Origin: Arthrobacter sp. fls2-241-R2A-200
Lineage (GTDB): Bacteria > Actinomycetota > Actinomycetes > Actinomycetales > Micrococcaceae
Length of the DNA: 64,000 nt
Direction: 5' to 3'
Assembly: GCF_030209745.1 (NCBI RefSeq)
Contig: NZ_JARVRJ010000001.1
Span: 1-64,000, forward strand
Both the position numbers and the translations under genes were made by a program. Below the pieces are notes generated by a model. The model was not told where the DNA came from, made no database searches, and was given only the letters and a program-made list of their open reading frames with translations. This document shows positions 62,387 to 64,000 of the stretch, one piece after another. The stretch's first letter is position 1, and each line of letters starts with the position of its first letter.

Positions 62387-63703
62387 ATGGAATTCGTGAT
62401 TCTCAGCGACACTGATTACGAGACGTTCGCCAAAGGACACCCTCAGGGTAGCTTCATCCAATCCATGGATCTGACGAGGTTCCAGCGCGCACGCGGGCAG
62501 GAAGTGGAGCTCTTCGGGGTTACCAGGGGTGGAAGCCTCATCGCTGCCGGGAAACTCGTCTACGCGTCCAATCGCTTCGGCTACAAGACCGTGGACTGCG
62601 CCAAGGGCCCGCTGATGGATTATTCCGACGCCGCGGCGGTGCGCTTCGTCGTCGAGCAGTTGAAGAAGCACGCGGCTACCAAGAAAGCTGCTGAACTGCG
62701 GATCTCACCCAACGTCCGGTACATCGCACGGGATGAGGAAGGCGCGGAACACCCGGAGATTGAGGACAACCGGCCTCTGATGAAGGAATTGGAGGGCCTT
62801 GGATTCCAGCATCAGGGTTTCGATATGAACTTTGCCAACATCAACTGGATGTTCGTGAAGCAGCTCGACGGGATCGCGGATTCCGAGGAACTCATCATGG
62901 GTATGAACTATCGGACGCGTAAGGCCATCCGTAAAGCCGAGAAGAACGGCGTCTACCTCGAACAGGCCACCCTGGAAACACTGGACGACTTCTACAACGC
63001 CCTCAGCACGGCAGGGGATGAGAAGGGCTTCACCTACCGCGAACGCGAGTACTACGAGCAACTTCTCCGCAACACCTCCGATGAGTTCACCAAGCTCATG
63101 ATGGCCAAGATCAACATCCCTGAGTATCGGGCGTCCATCACCGAGCGCCTGGAAGCTGAATCCAAGACGTTGGCCGAACTCAAGCGCGAGGTCGAAGAAA
63201 CCGGCAGCAAAAAGAAGGCCAACCGGATCAAGGTTGTACAGGACCTCGTGGACAGCTACGAGCGGAGCCTGAAGGACATCGAACGATTCCCGGACTCGGT
63301 GGGCGTGGCCACCGTTGCCGCCATTCACTTCGCATGCTCAGGTGATGAACTGGTGTGCGTCATAGGTGGAACCGTCCAGGACTACATCTATTTCAACGGC
63401 GCAACATCCCTTTACTGGGGCATGATGCTCCATGCGCTGAACAACGGGTACTCCCGTTACAACTTCTATGGCACGTTCGGAATCCAGGGCCAGGACGAGA
63501 CTGGCCACGGCGGTTACGAATTCAAGAAGGGGTTCGGCGGTGAAGTTGTCCAGCTGATTGGCGATTTCGTGGCGCCCGTGAATCCCGTGGCCTTCACCGC
63601 GTACCGGACGGCCAGGAAGCTTGCAGGGACTGTCCAGACCGTTCTGGGAAGATTACCAGTAGAGAAGTTGCCCGTACTGAGGAAACTCCGGGGGAATCGC
63701 TGA
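62387..63703 (+). CDS. FemABX-family aminoacyltransferase for the peptidoglycan bridge (copy 2)
   Basis: A 438-aa homologue of copy 1 with an added coiled-coil arm at residues about 245-304 (ITERLEAESKTLAELKREVE, KANRIKVVQDLVDSYE), as in FemA and MurM, where it resembles the tRNA-binding arm of seryl-tRNA synthetase. QSMDLTRFQRARG, MNYRTRKAIRKAEKNGVYLE and YNFYGTFGIQGQDETGHGGYEFKKGFGG are conserved. ATG 62387 is used because the conserved region begins there. TTG 62360, with a better GTGAGG site, would add nine residues. It may add a different amino acid from copy 1. Confidence 0.87.
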   Translation: MEFVILSDTDYETFAKGHPQGSFIQSMDLTRFQRARGQEVELFGVTRGGSLIAAGKLVYASNRFGYKTVDCAKGPLMDYSDAAAVRFVVEQLKKHAATKKAAELRISPNVRYIARDEEGAEHPEIEDNRPLMKELEGLGFQHQGFDMNFANINWMFVKQLDGIADSEELIMGMNYRTRKAIRKAEKNGVYLEQATLETLDDFYNALSTAGDEKGFTYREREYYEQLLRNTSDEFTKLMMAKINIPEYRASITERLEAESKTLAELKREVEETGSKKKANRIKVVQDLVDSYERSLKDIERFPDSVGVATVAAIHFACSGDELVCVIGGTVQDYIYFNGATSLYWGMMLHALNNGYSRYNFYGTFGIQGQDETGHGGYEFKKGFGGEVVQLIGDFVAPVNPVAFTAYRTARKLAGTVQTVLGRLPVEKLPVLRKLRGNR

Positions 63704-63731
63704 TCAAAGAGGCAAAGGGGAGGATCGCTGC

Positions 63732-64000
63732 GTGACTGAATGGCCCGAAGGGTCCGGCGGCCGTCCGCCAATGGATGGCTTGCCCAAGACCCAGCCGCTG
63801 CGCCCATCGCAGGTGCGGCAGAACGTCACCGCAAAACGCATGCTGATGCGATTGGTCCAAGGGGACAGTCCGCCCACCGCGCCCATGAATATCGTGGACC
63901 GGCTTGCGGGAAGTCCTTACGCCAATCCCACCATCCAGGTGGCAGGAGTGGACGCCTCCGCCCGGAAAACGATCGACTTCGCCCTGCATCTGGCCGAAGT
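63732..64000 (+). CDS. Probable ThrE-type threonine/serine exporter, N-terminal part only
   Basis: The gene starts at GTG 63732 with GGGGAGG 8 bases upstream and runs past the window end (89 codons seen). The visible part is a hydrophilic Pro/Gln-rich N terminus (GSGGRPPMDGLPKTQPL) followed by ARKTIDFALHLAEV. That resembles the start of the conserved ThrE/DUF1212 domain before its FRYGAG-like motif, which lies outside. The identification rests on this short match and is uncertain; the reading frame itself is well supported. Confidence 0.5.
   Translation, partial: MTEWPEGSGGRPPMDGLPKTQPLRPSQVRQNVTAKRMLMRLVQGDSPPTAPMNIVDRLAGSPYANPTIQVAGVDASARKTIDFALHLAE

Overview
The window looks like a chromosomal segment of a high-GC actinobacterium of the Arthrobacter/Paenarthrobacter group (Micrococcaceae). 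The evidence is strong GC codon bias with many GTG/TTG starts, a DUF4193 zinc-ribbon protein, paired FemABX-type peptidoglycan-bridge transferases, trehalose synthesis by OtsA/OtsB and a glycine-riboswitch-controlled gcvP-gcvT-gcvH operon. This assignment comes from gene content, not from a database search. There is no CRISPR array, insertion sequence, integrase or recognisable defence system.

Layout. 1-370: 3' end of 23S rRNA, a complete 5S rRNA and its terminator. 0.4-10.7 kb: an SRPBCC protein, a GlcD-like FAD oxidase, an FMN split-barrel protein, a DUF4032 kinase-like protein overlapping a GH20 hexosaminidase, a stand-alone UgpC-type ATPase, the otsA-otsB pair and a DsbA-like membrane-anchored thiol protein. 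10.9-12.8 kb: tRNA-Thr(TGT) followed by a 1.76-kb segment bounded by an imperfect copy of the tRNA 3' end plus its terminator. It carries an LldR-like GntR regulator and a decayed lldD. 12.8-24.8 kb: a diguanylate cyclase, a YtrA-type regulator with a DUF1648/DUF5808 membrane protein, a methyltransferase, an SDR, a SipW-type signal peptidase with a small secreted protein and a single-domain response regulator, an ArsR-SRPBCC-hydrolase operon, RecQ, NnrD and a histidine phosphatase.

24.9-34.4 kb: NDH-2, then a minus-strand operon of ABC sugar transporter, ROK kinase, AgaS-like SIS protein, PfkB kinase and class II aldolase, with a divergent DeoR/AgaR-type regulator. Together these fit import and breakdown of an amino sugar (galactosamine or GalNAc) through tagatose phosphates. 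34.4-37.1 kb: DUF3040, DUF72 and an FtsW/RodA-type SEDS protein. 37.0-44.2 kb: a MarR regulator divergent from a six-gene operon (SDR, amidohydrolase, acyl-CoA dehydrogenase, MaoC hydratase, MFS importer, acyl-CoA ligase). It resembles the rhodococcal cou pathway for p-hydroxycinnamates plus a dehydrogenase for the saturated side chain.

44.3-54.6 kb: DUF805, L-2-hydroxyglutarate oxidase, DUF4193, an AMIN-like secreted protein, an APC permease behind a clear palindromic operator, a methionine aminopeptidase, a small 73-aa gene, an M20 amidohydrolase, a cyclodeaminase-like protein, and an MFS drug exporter with its divergent TetR regulator and operator. 54.7-61.1 kb: tandem glycine riboswitch, gcvP-gcvT-gcvH, then sdaA (glycine and serine breakdown). 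61.1-64.0 kb: two FemX-like transferases and the start of a probable ThrE-type exporter cut by the window end.
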